A stretch of DNA of 5,826 nt, taken from Dehalococcoidales bacterium (GTDB lineage Bacteria; Chloroflexota; Dehalococcoidia; Dehalococcoidales; RBG-16-60-22). Position 1 is the stretch's first letter, and each line of letters starts with the position of its first letter. This document shows positions 5,625-5,826 of the stretch, piece after piece. The translations under genes and the position numbers were made by a program. A model generated the notes under the pieces. The model was given only the letters and a program-made list of their open reading frames with translations, was not told the DNA's origin and did not search any database. The stretch lies in NCBI GenBank assembly GCA_026416775.1, contig JAOAEN010000001.1:16351-22176 (forward strand), given 5' to 3'.

Positions 5625-5667
5625 GAAAGACAATAGTTTGGACTGAGTGGAGGAAGGCGGGAAAGTT

Positions 5668-5699
5668 TACGGGGCGCGGCAACCGCGCCCCGTATTTTT
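5668..5699 (+). terminator. Strong intrinsic terminator of the permease operon
   Basis: TACGGGGCGCGG (5668-5679) and CCGCGCCCCGTA (5683-5694) form a perfect 12-bp GC-rich stem around the triloop CAA, followed by TTTTT (5695-5699). It lies 43 bp after the DppC-like stop. On the minus strand the stem is followed only by AACTTTCCC, so it would end the convergent gene less well. Confidence 0.93.
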
Positions 5700-5719
5700 G
5701 TTCTCCGTTGGGCGGTTAT

Positions 5720-5826
5720 CTAGTCTTCGACCCAGGCGAAGGCATAGGCAAACTGGCTCCCCTCGGCAAAGCTTGCGCCCTTTATCCTCGGTGAGACGGA
5801 GGTAAGTCCGGTGGTGTAGTAGAGGA
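5720..5826 (-). CDS. C-terminal 34 residues of an unidentified protein (cut by right edge)
   Basis: The minus frame is open from the right edge to TAG at 5722-5720. It encodes 34 residues ending SQFAYAFAWVED, with LYYTTGLTSVSPRIKG at the beginning. The composition is balanced and the frame ends just before the permease terminator, as a convergent gene would. The alternating aromatic and small residues near the end suggest beta structure. I do not recognise the family, and too little is visible to assign one. Confidence 0.5.
   Translation of the reverse strand, partial: LYYTTGLTSVSPRIKGASFAEGSQFAYAFAWVED

Noticed and set aside
1..5826. CRISPR array, tRNA/rRNA, insertion sequence or toxin-antitoxin pair
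   Set aside because: No regularly spaced repeats, no tRNA-like cloverleaf, no transposase or terminal repeats, and no small paired toxin genes were seen on reading both strands.

Overview
The window reads as an accessory or transport-rich stretch of a bacterial chromosome. Shine-Dalgarno sequences of the AGGAG type, near-consensus sigma-70 promoters (TTGACA boxes) and tight ATGA gene overlaps all point to a bacterium. By eye the DNA is moderately GC-rich. No marker gene fixes the taxon; an anaerobic or environmental lineage is possible but is not shown by the sequence. There are seven real protein genes, two of them cut by the window edges, plus one doubtful small ORF.

Left block, minus strand (1-1330). 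A short-chain dehydrogenase/reductase (SDR; 400-1197) is followed on the same strand by the N-terminal part of an MFS-like transporter (start at 320, running off the left edge). The 79-bp gap between them is dense with signals: a TTGACA/TATAAT promoter, a perfect 15-bp palindrome at the expected transcription start, and a 9-bp hairpin whose loop carries the transporter's own start codon. A 26-residue ORF with a strictly alternating hydrophobic pattern lies upstream of the SDR.

Middle block, plus strand (1368-3546). A three-gene operon encodes a TetR-family repressor, an ABC ATPase and an ABC-2 type permease. The genes are joined by overlaps of a few bases. The operon has a TTGACA-17-TATTAT promoter followed at once by a perfect 18-bp palindrome that fits the operator recalled for the Bacillus subtilis TetR-type FadR, a long-chain acyl-CoA sensor. 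The simplest reading is an autoregulated exporter induced by a lipid-like or drug-like ligand.

Right block, plus strand (3633-5699). A separate promoter drives two permeases of a dipeptide/oligopeptide/nickel ABC importer (DppB-like and DppC-like). A very strong intrinsic terminator closes the unit directly after the second permease. No substrate-binding protein or ATPase gene is in the unit, so those parts must be encoded elsewhere. Beyond the terminator, a convergent minus-strand gene of unknown identity enters from the right edge with its last 34 codons.

The protein families are ordinary. The most notable material is regulatory: the acyl-CoA-type operator overlapping the repressor's start, the transporter leader with its palindrome and start-codon hairpin, and the orphan permease pair. 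I did not find a clearly new multi-gene system.
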